Assembly: GCF_004379255.2 (NCBI RefSeq)
Contig: NC_056053.1
Coordinates: 17,418,188-17,482,187, forward strand
DNA length: 64,000 nucleotides
Direction of reading: 5' to 3'
Source of the DNA: Salvia splendens
Lineage: Eukaryota; Streptophyta; Magnoliopsida; Lamiales; Lamiaceae
The number at the start of each line of letters is the position of its first letter. Position 1 is the first letter of the stretch. The notes below the pieces were generated by a model. It saw only the letters and a list, made by a program, of their open reading frames with translations, had not been told where the DNA came from and made no database searches. This document shows positions 24,458-37,210 of the stretch, piece after piece. The position numbers and the translations under genes are program-made.

Positions 24458-27400
24458 ATGGGAGCAAGCAGGAAATTACAGGGCGAGATCGATCGGGTTC
24501 TGAAGAAGGTTCAAGAAGGTGTCGACGTGTTCGACAGCATTTGGAACAAGGTGCTTTTGCCGATTTGTTTCCGAACATAATTTTCTTTTGGATGTCAACT
24601 TTCATTGAATTTGTGCTCAGGTTTATGATACAGACAATGCGAATCAGAAGGAAAAATTCGAGGCCGACTTGAAAAAGGAGATTAAAAAGTTGCAGAGGTA
24701 TAGAGACCAGATCAAGACATGGATTCAGTCCAGCGAGATCAAGGATAAGAAGGTATCATTGGTGGAGAATTGATTGCATTTCTCTTTTTGTCCTTTATTC
24801 ACTCATTATTTTGGGAGTTTTAACACTGTTTTGTTTCCCTTTTTCAACTTTTATACCCGCTTTTGACTACTACAAGAACACGTTTTCACAGAATTCCCCG
24901 AAAATTTTCCTCCTTTTGAACTGATTTCAGTAATTTATTGTTTCCATAGTCTAGTCAATACAATTTTTCCTTGAAATGCTTAGTTCAAATAAAGATGATG
25001 GGCGTGTATTATATTTGAATAACAGTCTAGAAAAGAGATATTGCAATAAGCCAAATGGCTCTCAGAATCTTGATAGTTTGGGGCTTGCATTTCCAATAGA
25101 CTTCTGCAGTTCTATCAAAATAACAATTGGAACTACTGTTGGTTGCTAACGTGAAAGTTGATGGACATGCATGATTTGTTTCTAGAAAAGAGAATAATGC
25201 GATAAACCAAATAGCTCTGAGAAACTTGAGTAGTTTGGGGCTTGCAAAATCACAATTGGAGCCACTGTTTGTTGCTGGCGTGCATGATACTCTAAACATT
25301 GGCCTACTTTCTGGACACAAAGATATCACATAAAGCTTGTTGGAAATTCTTCTACAGTTAGTTACTAAAGCAACTATAGTACTCCTCCGTCCCAGGGAAG
25401 ATGACCATGACCGGTTCCTGCCTGGGATTTTATGCATACTAGTTTTAAAGAGTTTAAGAGAGAGGGAAAATATTGTTGGGTGTTTTAAAGTAGGAAAAAT
25501 GAATAAAGTAAGGGAGAGAAAATATTGTTGAGTGTTTTAAAGTAGGGAATAAAAATAAAGTAAGAGAGAGAAAATGTTGTTGAGTGTTAAAAGTAGGAGG
25601 GAGGAATAAAGTAAGAGAGAGGAGAGGTAATTGCATATTTTAATTATTTTCTAAGGGGTCATCTTGGTTGGGACGGATGAAAAAGGAAAGTGAGTCATCT
25701 TCGGTGGGACGGAGGGAGTATTAGGTTAGCGCACCATAATCCACAAAAACTTACAGAAGATAACAAATGATGCTTTATTCCAATATATTGATTTGCAATA
25801 TTTGTGGTTTCACAAAGAAGACAATTATTTGAGATATTGAATGCATTATAGTAATCTCACTTGATTTCTGATGCTTCTCATCTCAACCAACATTGAGAGT
25901 GTTGGATCAGATACATATATCGCTTGCTGGTGGCTTTTTGAAGCCCATTTGAACAACTCTACTAACTAATTAGTTATCTAGTGATCACTAATTCTGCTTT
26001 TACCAGTATTGAATCTATTGATGTTATGTTTTGTTGACATTACATGTTTCTCATATAATTGTTCTACTCAGTGTACTCAACTGTTTGGGCTTTACTATCT
26101 TATTCATTTTTGTTTCTATCCTCTGTGCATGCCTTTATCTTATTCATTTTTGTTTCTATCCTCTGTGCATGCCTTTGTGAATGTGCATGGTCATTGTATT
26201 CCTGTCGCATTCATATTTTATTTCTGGTTTTCTATTAGTTGAAATAATATTATCTCTGCTTTTTGTCCGATGTTGACAAGGGATTTTCTTCTGATACTTG
26301 TTGACATAGGTTAGTGCCTCTTATGAGCAGGCTCTGATGGATGCTCGAAAGCAAATTGAGCGTGAAATGGAACGATTTAAGATATGTGAAAAAGAAACAA
26401 AAACAAAAGCATTCTCAAAAGAAGGTCTTGGCCTACAACCTAAGACGGTAGGCATTGACTACTGTTAATCTCTTTTCTTTATCTGAAATAACATAACTGG
26501 AGGGGCACATGATAATTGAGGAAATGTGTTTTGTTAGAAAATGTAGTTAGAAAAACTGTCATAAGAATTGTAAGTAATTTTATTCTGAAATGAAGAATGC
26601 TAGAAAGGAAAAAATATTTCTTTGTATTATAAAATGGAGATTGTGGATATTATGAAGTACATGACTATTGCTATAAGAATGTGGAACTTGGAGCTATTTG
26701 CCATTTTCCCTTTCATTTACAGTACTCTGACATCTTTGGGGATGCCTCCATGTTGTTGTTGTTGTAGGATCCAAAGGAAAAAGCTAAATCTGAGACGAGA
26801 GATTGGTTGAATAACGTGGTATGCGCTTGGAACACTGTGCATTTCTTTTGTTTGAGCATTTAAAACTATCACTTTCATTAGACGAATTAGTTTTTTGCAT
26901 GACATGTGATGTCTTCATCTATTCTTTACAGATACAACACGACATACAGTTTTGGTTTCCAGTATAGTTTTATACACATCAAAGCCATTCAAGACTGCAT
27001 TCTCTTTACTTGCTCACACTTTAACTATAATTCACACTTGATGTTCCCTAATAGTATTACAACCTGCTGTTTGAGCTCAGACCTCGTTTATGAATGCATT
27101 TTAATGTTTTCGCTCCCATTTTCAAGGTCCGCATTGGCGCATATGTCGCAAAACCTAAATGAGTACTTAAAAGTTATGTTATGGAATTATTAATTATATT
27201 TACCTCTTAAGTAGTTCTCTGGAGTTAGCTATAGTCATATTGCTAATTTGAGAGTGTTTTATTACAGTACATTGCCATTTAGTTATGAAGCCTTATGTAA
27301 TGGTAGAATGCAGGAGTTGTCATGTATCTCATGAGTATTGGCTTCATTTAGGTATGTTCTTAATGAGCTATAAATGATTTTGAAGATGATATCCTGTTAA

Positions 27401-30400
27401 ATAGGTCAGTGAGCTGGAAAATCAAATTGATAGTTTTGAAGCTGAAATAGAAGGACTTACAGTTAAGAAAGGGAAGACAAGGCCAGTGAGACTGGTAAGA
27501 AAGGAAAGGGAATATATCTTAATTCTGTGCAATGAACTGTGCTTGAATAAATTTTTTTTTTGTAGACACATCTGGAGGAATCCATCACTCGGCATAAGGC
27601 TCATATTATGAAGCTGGAATTAATTCTAAGGCTCTTGGATAATGATGAATTGAGTCCGGAGGAAGTCAACGACGTGAAGGATTTCTTGGATGACTATGTT
27701 GAAAGAAATCAGGTCCTCCTCATCAAATGAGTATATTGTGTTTCACGTTTTAAGCTATTTCATGTTATGCTAGAAAGGTACTTATTTAGTTGATCACATG
27801 ATATTTGTTTCTCATCTCCTTGTTGCTTATATTTGGTCTCATGTTTTCTACATGGCTGTTTAGTTATATATATTTTTATATACTCCCTCCATCCCATAAT
27901 AGATGACACACTTGGGAAATGGCACGGGTTTTAGGAGATGCTTTGTGTGTTGGGTAGAGAGAGCAAAAAGTATATTTATATTAATGTGAGATGGAGTTTT
28001 TTCCAAAAAAGGAAATGTGACATCTTTTGTGGGACAAACTAAAAAGGAAAGTGTGACATCTATTATAGGACGGAGGGAGTATATATTAAGGGAGCTTGCC
28101 TTATGTTTCCTTTTGATGTATAACTGGCAGGAAGACTTTGACGAGTTTAGCGATGTTGATGAGCTTTACAGTTCCTTACCTCTAGACAAGGTGGAGTCTC
28201 TTGAAGATCTAGTTACAGGTCCTCCTAGTCTTGTTAAGGTAAATGCTTTCTGTTCCCACGAAGTTGATGACTTAACATTGAGAAAGATAAATTAGATTTT
28301 GAAGTTGTGCCCTTAATCTCAATTGAGTTTCTTGAACTGTAACTATAAGGGATATTTATCCTTTTCTTCTGAGATGAAATTGATAGATTGGAGCAGAAAT
28401 CCGTATCATCTTTCATTTGTTATTGGCAGGGAGTTACTGCTTCCAGTGCAGTCATAACATTGAAAACTTCTCTGGCTGCAACACCTGTTCAAACTTCAGT
28501 ATGTTCATATCCAAATCCTGCATCTTACACCACTCGTGTCCTTTCCACTTCTGTACTCTAGAAAAGAAATTATCATTTCTATATTGTGTTGTATTTCCAT
28601 AGCTGCTATACCTGCTAAGCTACCTGCTTAGGAGCACTGTGCAGCAGAAGTTTTACCCATTTACTGATAAATTGCGGAACTTGTAGAGAATATATTCAAG
28701 GGAACTTATTCACGTGTTTCAAAGTTTTGTAATGAGGTGCCAGCGCAAATGTTTCACCCTCCATAATAATTAGTTTTTTCATCTAACTTGAAGTTGTACC
28801 TTTATCTGAGCTATTTAAATATTTGCTTCTTTTCTGCTATATTTTCTCCTAGCTAGTTATGTAGTAAATAATTGAAAAGTCATTACTATTCTTTTTGTTT
28901 AGAAATGGAGGATGTAGATATCTAATATCACCAATGAATGTCAAAATTAACATCTTAGTTGAGTAGTCTCTTGTGTTGTATTCATGCTAAGACCCTTTAA
29001 CTATTTGTGGATGGAGTTGATGATTGTTTCTTCTGTCTGTGGTTTGACGAGAAATTTGGTGATGTTGGAACAGCTGGTAAAAGCTTTGTAATGTGTAATT
29101 GTCCTTCCTTCTAATAGACAAGTAAAGTTACATCCCCCCACCAACAAAAGAAAGAAAAAGAAATATAAAATGCCCTTGATGCTTACGTAGAATATAGATT
29201 GATTATCTGAATATATCTCATTTCACTGTATGAAGGAAAATCCATTTTCTATTTAGTTTGATCTTTCTTCGTCTATTCTCTTTTACTTGTTAGCCACAGT
29301 GTGGTGCAGGAGTTATTTGCTATTGCAGAGAGCATATTATGCTTTAAGCTTAAAGATTGGCCAGCAGGATTTTGATAATATTTTGAGACCCTTTTAACTT
29401 TTTCTATACTTTGATCTTTCTCTTTTTTACGTATGACTATGTGAAGTCATTTCAGTTGTTTTTATGTATTTATTCATGTAGTAGACATTACTGTCGTGGA
29501 ATAATTTGATGATTCCCTTTCCAGGCAACAACCCCAGCTACCATCCAACAGGTTACTTCCACCCTCGACCTGCTTGATGAAACAGTTTTTCAGGATGATG
29601 CAGTTGCTAGAACCCCACCTTCTAAAGGTAGTGGCCTCAACTCTCCTGCACCACAAACACCACCAGCAGGTCTTGCAACTTCTGGCATCACAAGTAAGTT
29701 AACTGAACTTTGAATAGTCAATGAGATAATTTCTATTCCCTTACCTGGGTCCCTATTCTTGCTTTGGAATAATCAGGTGTTGTCGGTGTGTCATCTCCTG
29801 TGGCCGTGCCAAGTGCTACAAAAGAAGAGGATATTACGAATTTCCCTGGCCGTAGATCATCTCCAGCACTTGCTGAAACTGGATTAAGGGCTCTTGGCAG
29901 AGGTGGGTTGCCTGGTCAACCAGCTTCTAACATCCTTCCTAGTTCTGGCAACACGATTTCCAGCAATGGAGCCCTTGGTGCCGTTCCCTTGTTATCTGAA
30001 ATGGGGAAAAGAAATATCTTGGGATCTGATGATCGACCTGGGAGTAGTGACATGGTGCAGGCTCTTGCATCTCCTTTAAGTAATCGCACAGTTATGCCCC
30101 AAACTGCAAAATCAAGTGATGGGCTTGGATCATCTGATCCCGGAAGTGTTATTGATTCTGCAGTTGGGGGCAGCAGAGTTTTCAGTTCTCCTGTTGTTCC
30201 TGGTATGCAATGGCGGCCCGGAAATTCCTTCCAAAACCAGAACGAACCAGTACGTTGCATTGTTCTGTTTCCATGTTCCTGGTGTTGAGTGATGCTCTTT
30301 TCAGCTCCTGCATACACATTAAACTATTAAATTCAAATGACAATCTTCTATCTTTCCTTTCCCTGTTGAATTTGCTCTCTTTGTTTATAGATTCCTAAGT

Positions 30401-33400
30401 TATTGAGGAATGGTTGACGTGCATCCACAAAATCAAGAAGAGAATATTTTTGGTCATATATGTTTTAGTGTTTGAGCTCCTATATTTTGTTAGAACTAAA
30501 ATTTTCCAGCATCACATATGTGATCTAAGATCAGAACATTGTCAGGAATTTGGACTCATAAATGTTGGTGATATGAGTCAAATGACTGGTGGTGACAGGT
30601 GAATACAAAATATGAAAATAGCAAACCATAGGTTGAGTCAGGACTGACAATTGAACTCGATAAAGAATGATGTAATTTAGGAGAAGTGAGGTTAGCATGT
30701 AAATGCATTAATTCCAGATGGTGTTTGATATATTTAGTTATTCAAAGGTTGAACCAACTGACATCAATGCTTTGTGTCTCATTCTTTCTGTTTTTTATGG
30801 CATACAATAAAGTATTGACTAGGATTCTTATGCATGGTTCATATTGTCCAGTAATTCTTGAGCCACGATAATGACTTCAAACTCACACTTGGAGCAAGTT
30901 TCAAATAATTTTCTCTTACCGTATATTAAGTAGTTCTATCTCTTTACGGCCAGTTTCGTGGAAGAACTGAGATTGCACCTGATCAAAGGGAGAAGTATAT
31001 ACAACGATTTCAGCAGGTACAGCTGCATGGCCAGAATAATCTTCTGGGCATGCCTTCTATTTCTGGAGGAAAGCAGTACTCTGCACAACAGCAAAACATT
31101 CTCTTACAACAGGTGCTTTCTACTGTCTTTCGCCAAATATATTGTCTTCTACTTTTTTGCTAAAGCAGTGTTGGCTTGTGCATATGCCTGTCTACATATG
31201 GATCTTTCTAGGAAGTTTAATCATTTTGAGTGTAACAATGGTCTCTTATAGATTAGAACAATGTCATGCCATGATTTCTTGCACTGACAACTCTCTCTCT
31301 AGGGATGTCAATCGGGCCAACCCGTTCGGGTTCGGGCCAACCCGTTCGGGTTGTCGGGCCATTCGGGTACGGGCTATTCGGGTTATGATTTTTTCGGGTT
31401 ATAAAAGTTCGACCCTAACCCTAACCCTTCGGGTTTCGGGCTAACCCACCGGGTTATTCGGGCTAATGCGTATTTTTAATTCTTTTAATATTTTCAAAAA
31501 ATAATACTATTTTAAATTTTCTTTAATTATATACATATTTTTAATTAATCATTCAACAATGAAATATATATTCTTAATTTTCTTTAATATTTTAAAAAAG
31601 ATTAAGTTATTTAAATTTAAATAACTTATTCATTACATAATTATTTACAAAATATCTATAAATAGTATGTTTATGTTTATGTATTTAAAACATAAATCAT
31701 CACTTTGTTTCAAAATTCAAACATAAATCAATTCGTAGAAAATTAAATAAATTTTTCATAACGTGAGAGGTGCATCGTAGATGTAACAAAAATATTTTGA
31801 ATTATTAAAGAGTGAATTATCAAGATGCTAGCTAATTGGAGTAACTCTAAGTTTTCTTGAATTATGATTGGTCAAATTTAATTTATTCCAGCTGTAAATA
31901 AGTCAAATAATAATTTATCTTTGTTTTAAGAATCATCAAAGTATGCATAATTCAATGACGAAGCGGCGTCAAAATATATACGAGTATTTATGAATCCATG
32001 AACCACATGGTGATTTTTTTCGTGATCTTATATAGTCGGTTGACGTATTTGGATTTTGCATGGTTTTAGAGAGTTGTTTTGGATGATTTTGATTATATTT
32101 CTATATTTTGGTATGTTTGTTGAGAAATGATAGAAAATTGATTAGAAAATGTACACAAAATATGTGGATGTGCAGCAGCCTTGTTTGAGTCAATGTTTCT
32201 CGTGATTTTGAAGTCTGATAAACCTCTAATACATATCATTCTCTTCGTCTTCGAAAGAGCTTCGCGTGGATATATTACACGCCTCAATCGGAGCTTTGTA
32301 GAGAAAGTTATGACCGTTACAAAAACTGCTCGCTGTGCAGAAACCTTCAACCCGACGGGCCAACCCGTAACCCGAACGGGTCAGCCCGCCTAACCCGACA
32401 ACCCGAATGAGTCAGCCCGAATGGCCCGATTTTAAATTCGGGCTGCGAAATTACAACCCTAACCCTGTATTTTTATCGGGTTATTCGGGCAGGCCCGCGG
32501 GTTCGGGTTACATTGACATCCCTATCTCTCTCTATCTAGAGACAGTTATCAATTAAAGCAAAATTCATGGTATGCAATCCTCTATGGATATTTACATATC
32601 TTTCATCACCATCCCTCATCTTTATCTTATGTTATAAAAAAATAATACTACTAAAGTTCAAATTTTGTCCCTTACATTTGCCCTAAAAACTTTTTGGTCT
32701 TGTACATTGTGTTACCATAAAGTGTTTTAGGGCAAATGTAAGGGACCAAATTTGGACTTCAGTCAATAAATAAAAGAGAAACGGAATTTTTTAGGAGTTT
32801 GCACCTTGTGAATTTACCACCAATAAATGATATGTATACTTGTTAATGTAGCTTAGTTAGTTACAGGTAGATTGTTGAAGAATTGATAAACTAATAGCTT
32901 GCATAAATCATTACACCTAATGAAGCTAATCATGTTTTCTATCTTTATAGGAGATGGTTTTTTCAGCTGTACTACTTAATTTGTCTATTGCATGTTGCAT
33001 ATGATTCCCTATCGCCAAAACTCCGCAAGTTTGCATAAAACCACGTTTCTTCGTGTCTTTTATATTTTATTTAATCTTAATGGTTGTTATTCATTCATAA
33101 GTAAGACCTCGTGTGCAATGTACATATCCATGGACTCCACCACAGGGACCTATATGCTAGAGCAACTGAAGCTTAATATTGCTGAATGGAAGTGTATTAT
33201 TAATTCAAACATACTATTATGGATGAAACAACTTTTATTTACACTTTTGACTGTATCTGTTAAAATTATCTGTTCAATGCACTTATTCAGTTAATTGCAA
33301 CTTGTTTTCCCTTTCCTTTTTTTCTCAGTTCAATGCTCAAAGCTCATCCATCACACCTCAACTAGGGTTGGGGGTTGGGGTCCAGGCTTCAGGTATTAAC

Positions 33401-35998
33401 AGTGTAACAACATCTGCTTCACTGCAGCCACAGCCTAGTGCAATCCACCAACCTGCTAATCAGCAGACAATCATATCTTCAACACCTAAGGATGCAGGTA
33501 GTCAGTAGTCTTACTCAAAAATCATGTTCTTTAGTCTCTGTCTCTAAGTCTGACACTATACTATACATAAGACACTTATATACTGGATAATGAAATATTT
33601 TAAGCTGGGTTTCATTGCCATGTTTTTAAAAGAAACTAAATCAGTAGGGCGGCACAGGAGGGTGAATAAACAAGTGAACAGATAGGGATGTCGTAGGGTC
33701 AAATTTTAATAAATAGGTAGGATTTTGGGAAAATGGGCCAGGTCATTTGGGCAATCGGGCAAATTTTAGGGTTGATGGGCCATGTTTAGGACTAAGCCAG
33801 TCAAAAAATGCTGCCATGAATGTGGCAGCTGCCATTAAAATCTGCCAAAAAATCATCATGGAGATGATATTTTTTCAAAATCCCGCTACGGAGAAGCGCC
33901 ATGGCTGTGCCGTGAAAGATTTTTAATAACATTGACAGGATCTGCAGCTATAAAGCTCACTTTTGGATATTTTGATTTCATATTTTAGAACCACAAGCAA
34001 AATTTAACCCATAATAGTTTCCACAAGGCATATCATCTTATTCTGGTAGCCTAATTTTAATGGTGAGATCTTTTCATATCTCTACAGAAAATGTCCTTAA
34101 CAAAGTTGAGGAAATGCAGCAGCAACAGTCCCTCACGGAAGATTCTTCTGCAGATTCTGCTGTCAACTCTGGGCTAGGAAAAACTCTTGTTGCAGAGGAT
34201 GAACTGAAATCTCCTTACGCTTTAGATGCTGCAGTATGTGGAACTTTTTTGTTATTTTGAAAATATGTTAGTGAATCTGTTCAAGTAATGTTTGATAAAA
34301 ATTATATTTTGCTTGTTTGAAAAATAGGATTTGAGTACAAGTGATAGAGCTTCTGCATTTTCAACTCTGAATACTTGAACAATTCCTGATTTTTGTAGTG
34401 AGTTCCATAGGTTGTAATAGAACTTCATATTTATCATAAAACAATTTTGCAATTTCTTACTAGCAGGCTGCAGTTGCCTCTGGTTCTATTGCTGAGCCTT
34501 CTCAAGTAATACGGGAGATAGATCTATCTCCAGGACAGCCTTTACAATCAGCTTCATCTTCTGGAAGTCTCGGTGTTATTGGTCGAAGAAGTGTGTCTGA
34601 CCTTGGTATTATTGGGGATAACATTAGTGCATCAACTCCAATTTCTGGGGGAATGCATGATCAGTCGTATAATTTGCAGATGCTTGAGGCTGCTTATTAT
34701 AGACTTCCTCAGCCCAAGGATTCAGAACGTGCTAAGACCTATACTCCAGTACGTAACTATTTTCGCTCTCTTTCTTTTGATCTCTTTCTCTGTTGATAAC
34801 TGGCCCCACTTCCTGCTTCTGGTATGTTCAGAGACATCCTGCTGCAACTCCTTCGAGCTATCCTCAAGTACAAGCCCCTATTGTTAATAATCCTGCCTTT
34901 TGGGAACGTCTTGGTGCAGATACTTATGGCACTGATACCCTGTTCTTCTCATTTTACTACCAGCAGGTGTCAAGTCTTACTTTTTGCTTACATGCCATGT
35001 TCCTTATGTTCTTGTTCTTGGTCTGATGCTATTGATATATGCAGAATACCTATCAGCAATACTTGGCTGCTAGGGAACTAAAAAAACAATCTTGGAGATA
35101 CCACAGGAAATACAACACATGGTTCCAACGGCATGAGGAGCCAAAAGTTGCTACAGATGATTTTGAACAGGGGACATATGTGTATTTTGACTTCCATATT
35201 GCCAGTGATGAACATGGATGGTATGGGCTATTATTATTGTTGTGGTGGTTCTGTGTTGATACTGTTATTTTATTCTTTTGTTACACTTTCTGCTCACTGT
35301 ATAATTTAGTATATTTTCATGTCTATTTCAATTTAGAGTTACTGATGACTCCCTCATAGTCTTATTTACACTGTTATTTGTTACATTTACTTGTCCTTTA
35401 TCATTTTCTATTTTTCATTGAATTCTGACTACCTGCAAACATGCATATTCTTCCTGTAGTTGTAGAATCATCACTTTCTTTTTTTGCACTTTATTCTAGT
35501 TCTTTAGCAGTAGGTTTTGAAAATTTTGGTGCTTTAGGAAGTCAGTTTTCATTTTGGATAGCTATAATGTTTAGCAATCAAGCTTTGTGGGATTCATATG
35601 TGATGTCTTCTCCTTAATGAGTCTGTAGTGTGATATTGGCACGTTTACTTTTTTGTCGTCCCATAAATTTCAACATCAACATTTGGCTGCATTGTTGATT
35701 CAGTTAGAGAACTAAAAGGTTGTTAGAATACTGAGAAATGCCTTTACTGCCCAGCATAGCTGAGAAGTGTGATTGTAGTTATCGTTGTGAGATAATCTTA
35801 CAACTAACATTCTAGTATTTCTATTTAGGCGCCTAGATTTATCTGAACTTATCTGCATATTTGGTGTTTATCAGTGTACCCCCTCTTGTAGCCTATATTA
35901 ACTGATGTTCTTTTCATTTTTCAATACTCAGGTGTCAAAGAATTAAGACGGAGTTCACTTTCGAGTACAGTTATCTAGAGGATGATTTAATAATATAG
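24458..35998 (+). CDS. NOT3: CCR4-NOT transcription complex subunit 3 (NOT3)
   Basis: Seventeen coding exons: 24458-24550, 24621-24752, 26310-26447, 26768-26818, 27405-27494, 27566-27712, 28131-28238, 28430-28498, 29525-29693, 29777-30249, 30954-31112, 33329-33497, 34088-34233, 34467-34748, 34832-34966, 35045-35220, 35932-35998. They sum to 868 codons (867 aa), in frame throughout. Residues 1 to about 235 form the Not3 N-terminal helical domain ([52 protein letters not shown]). The middle is Ser/Thr/Pro/Gln-rich linker. The C-terminal NOT box contains [51 protein letters not shown] and [18 protein letters not shown]. The protein is a scaffold of the cytoplasmic and nuclear deadenylase complex that shortens mRNA poly(A) tails. 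It looks intact despite transposon fragments in introns 2, 6 and 11. Confidence 0.95.
25382..25718. mobile_element. Stowaway-like MITE in NOT3 intron 2
   Basis: Ends CTCCTCCGTCCCAGGGAAGA and the inverse of GTGGGACGGAGGGAG, with TA on each side. The interior contains three tandem units of about 54 bp built on gagagaaaatattgttgagt plus ttttaaagtagg (about 25456-25622). Confidence 0.82.
27883..28079. mobile_element. Stowaway-like MITE in NOT3 intron 6
   Basis: CTCCCTCCATCCCATAATAG at the left, CTATTATAGGACGGAGGGAG at the right, TA duplications, 197 bp. An inverted relative lies at about 36480-36890. Confidence 0.88.
31300..32524. mobile_element. Non-autonomous hAT element in NOT3 intron 11
   Basis: Ends TAGGGATGTCAATCGGGCC and the inverse of GGGTTACATTGACATCCCTA. 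The 8 bp flanks are TCTCTCTC on both sides (31292-31299 and 32525-32532), as expected for hAT, though low-complexity. Subterminal arms are packed with cgggtt/aacccg motifs; the centre is AT-rich with no transposase. Confidence 0.82.
32654..32760. repeat. Small fold-back in NOT3 intron 11
   Basis: Arms of about 37 bp around gtcccttacatttgccctaa (32654-32690) and its inverse (32724-32760), with a loop of about 33 bp. Likely a tiny MITE; no clear target duplication. Confidence 0.7.
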
Positions 35999-36479
35999 TC
36001 CCGGATATCATTTCGTATTATCTTGACCACCAGAGAGTAGCTCTCCGTTGATGTTTCGTTCAGTTGAAATGTAAAAATAGAATATGTGATTCTGCAGTTA
36101 GAATATGTATCTGGTGCCGAGCTGCGTGCAGAACACACAAAAGTTGGACTCTCTTGTCATGAACTTGGTACAAATGAAATTAGAATTTCTTCCCGATTTA
36201 ATGATAAAAATGATTTTGCTGTTCATACCTTGACATTTATATTTCTTGAATAATAGGGAGGCTGGAAAAGCATCTTCCTAGTTCATGTTCAACTGCTTGT
36301 ATGTGTCTATTTTCACATTTGGTTGAGTTGGTGGGGCAACAGGCAGATTTTGATTTTCAGCCGAGTTCGAGATCCTTATTACTACCTCCGTTCCATTATA
36401 AGCAACTTGTATTTCTGTTTTTGTGATGTTACCATATCCTTTTTTGGCAAAATATATGTTAATTACTCTTTTCTATTAT
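35999..36479. other. NOT3 3' UTR and short AT-rich spacer
   Basis: Probable 3' UTR, then a broken MITE end at about 36385 (ctacctccgttccattataa). Nothing else seen. Confidence 0.5.
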
Positions 36480-36890
36480 TCCCTCCGTACCATAATAGAT
36501 GTCACATTCCTATTTTAATTTATCCCACAAAAGATGTTACATTTACTTTTTTAGAAAAAGCTCTCTCACATTAATATATACTCCCTCCGTCCCTAAAGAT
36601 TTGTACTTTGGGTACGGCACGGGTTTTAATGCAAAAATGGTAACGTAAGAGAGAGGTAGAGATAAAAAATAATTAAAATATTGTTAGTGGAGAATGAGAC
36701 CACTACATTAGAGAGAAAAAATTTTCAAAATTGGAAAATGTATAATCTTGTAGGACATACTAAAAAGGAAAAAGTGAATATTCTTATGAGACGGAGGGAG
36801 TATATATTTTCTTTCTACGTAACACATAAAATAACATCTCCTAAAATCTTGTGTCACTTCCCAAGTTTGCCATCTAAATATCATTTTCTT
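36480..36890. mobile_element. Older MITE, inverted relative of 27883-28079, split by a younger MITE
   Basis: The left half (ccctccgtaccataatagatgtcacattc...) and right half (...acatctcctaaaatcttgtgtcacttccc) align in order with the reverse complement of the MITE in NOT3 intron 6. The break falls at the TA where another MITE is inserted. The right end is eroded. Confidence 0.75.
36581..36800. mobile_element. Stowaway-like MITE nested in another MITE
   Basis: CTCCCTCCGTCCCTAAAGAT ... CTTATGAGACGGAGGGAG, 220 bp, flanked by TA on both sides. Confidence 0.85.
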
Positions 36891-37210
36891 AAATCTTGTG
36901 CCTAAAGGTAATGATTTGATGAGACGAGTATTATTTTATTTTTCCAACTTTTCTTGATGAGGTATTTTTAAAATATTGGATATTCTTATGAATTGAAATT
37001 TGGCTTTGACATTATTCATCATGTTTTATACTTCTTCCGTTCTATAATAGTAGAGTCATTTTTTTAGAAAATGATAATAAATAATTAAAGTGAATAGAGA
37101 GTAAAACAAGAGAGAGAATAATATAGAGAAGTTATTGTCTACATTATTCCTTTTTTTCTTTTTTACTTTACCCTTTCTTCACAATATAGAGAAGAATCTT
37201 GTCTACATTA

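Noticed and set aside
31411..31427. Interstitial telomere repeat
   Set aside because: Only two to three CCCTAA units, within a hAT terminal region of similar composition; not a telomere remnant.
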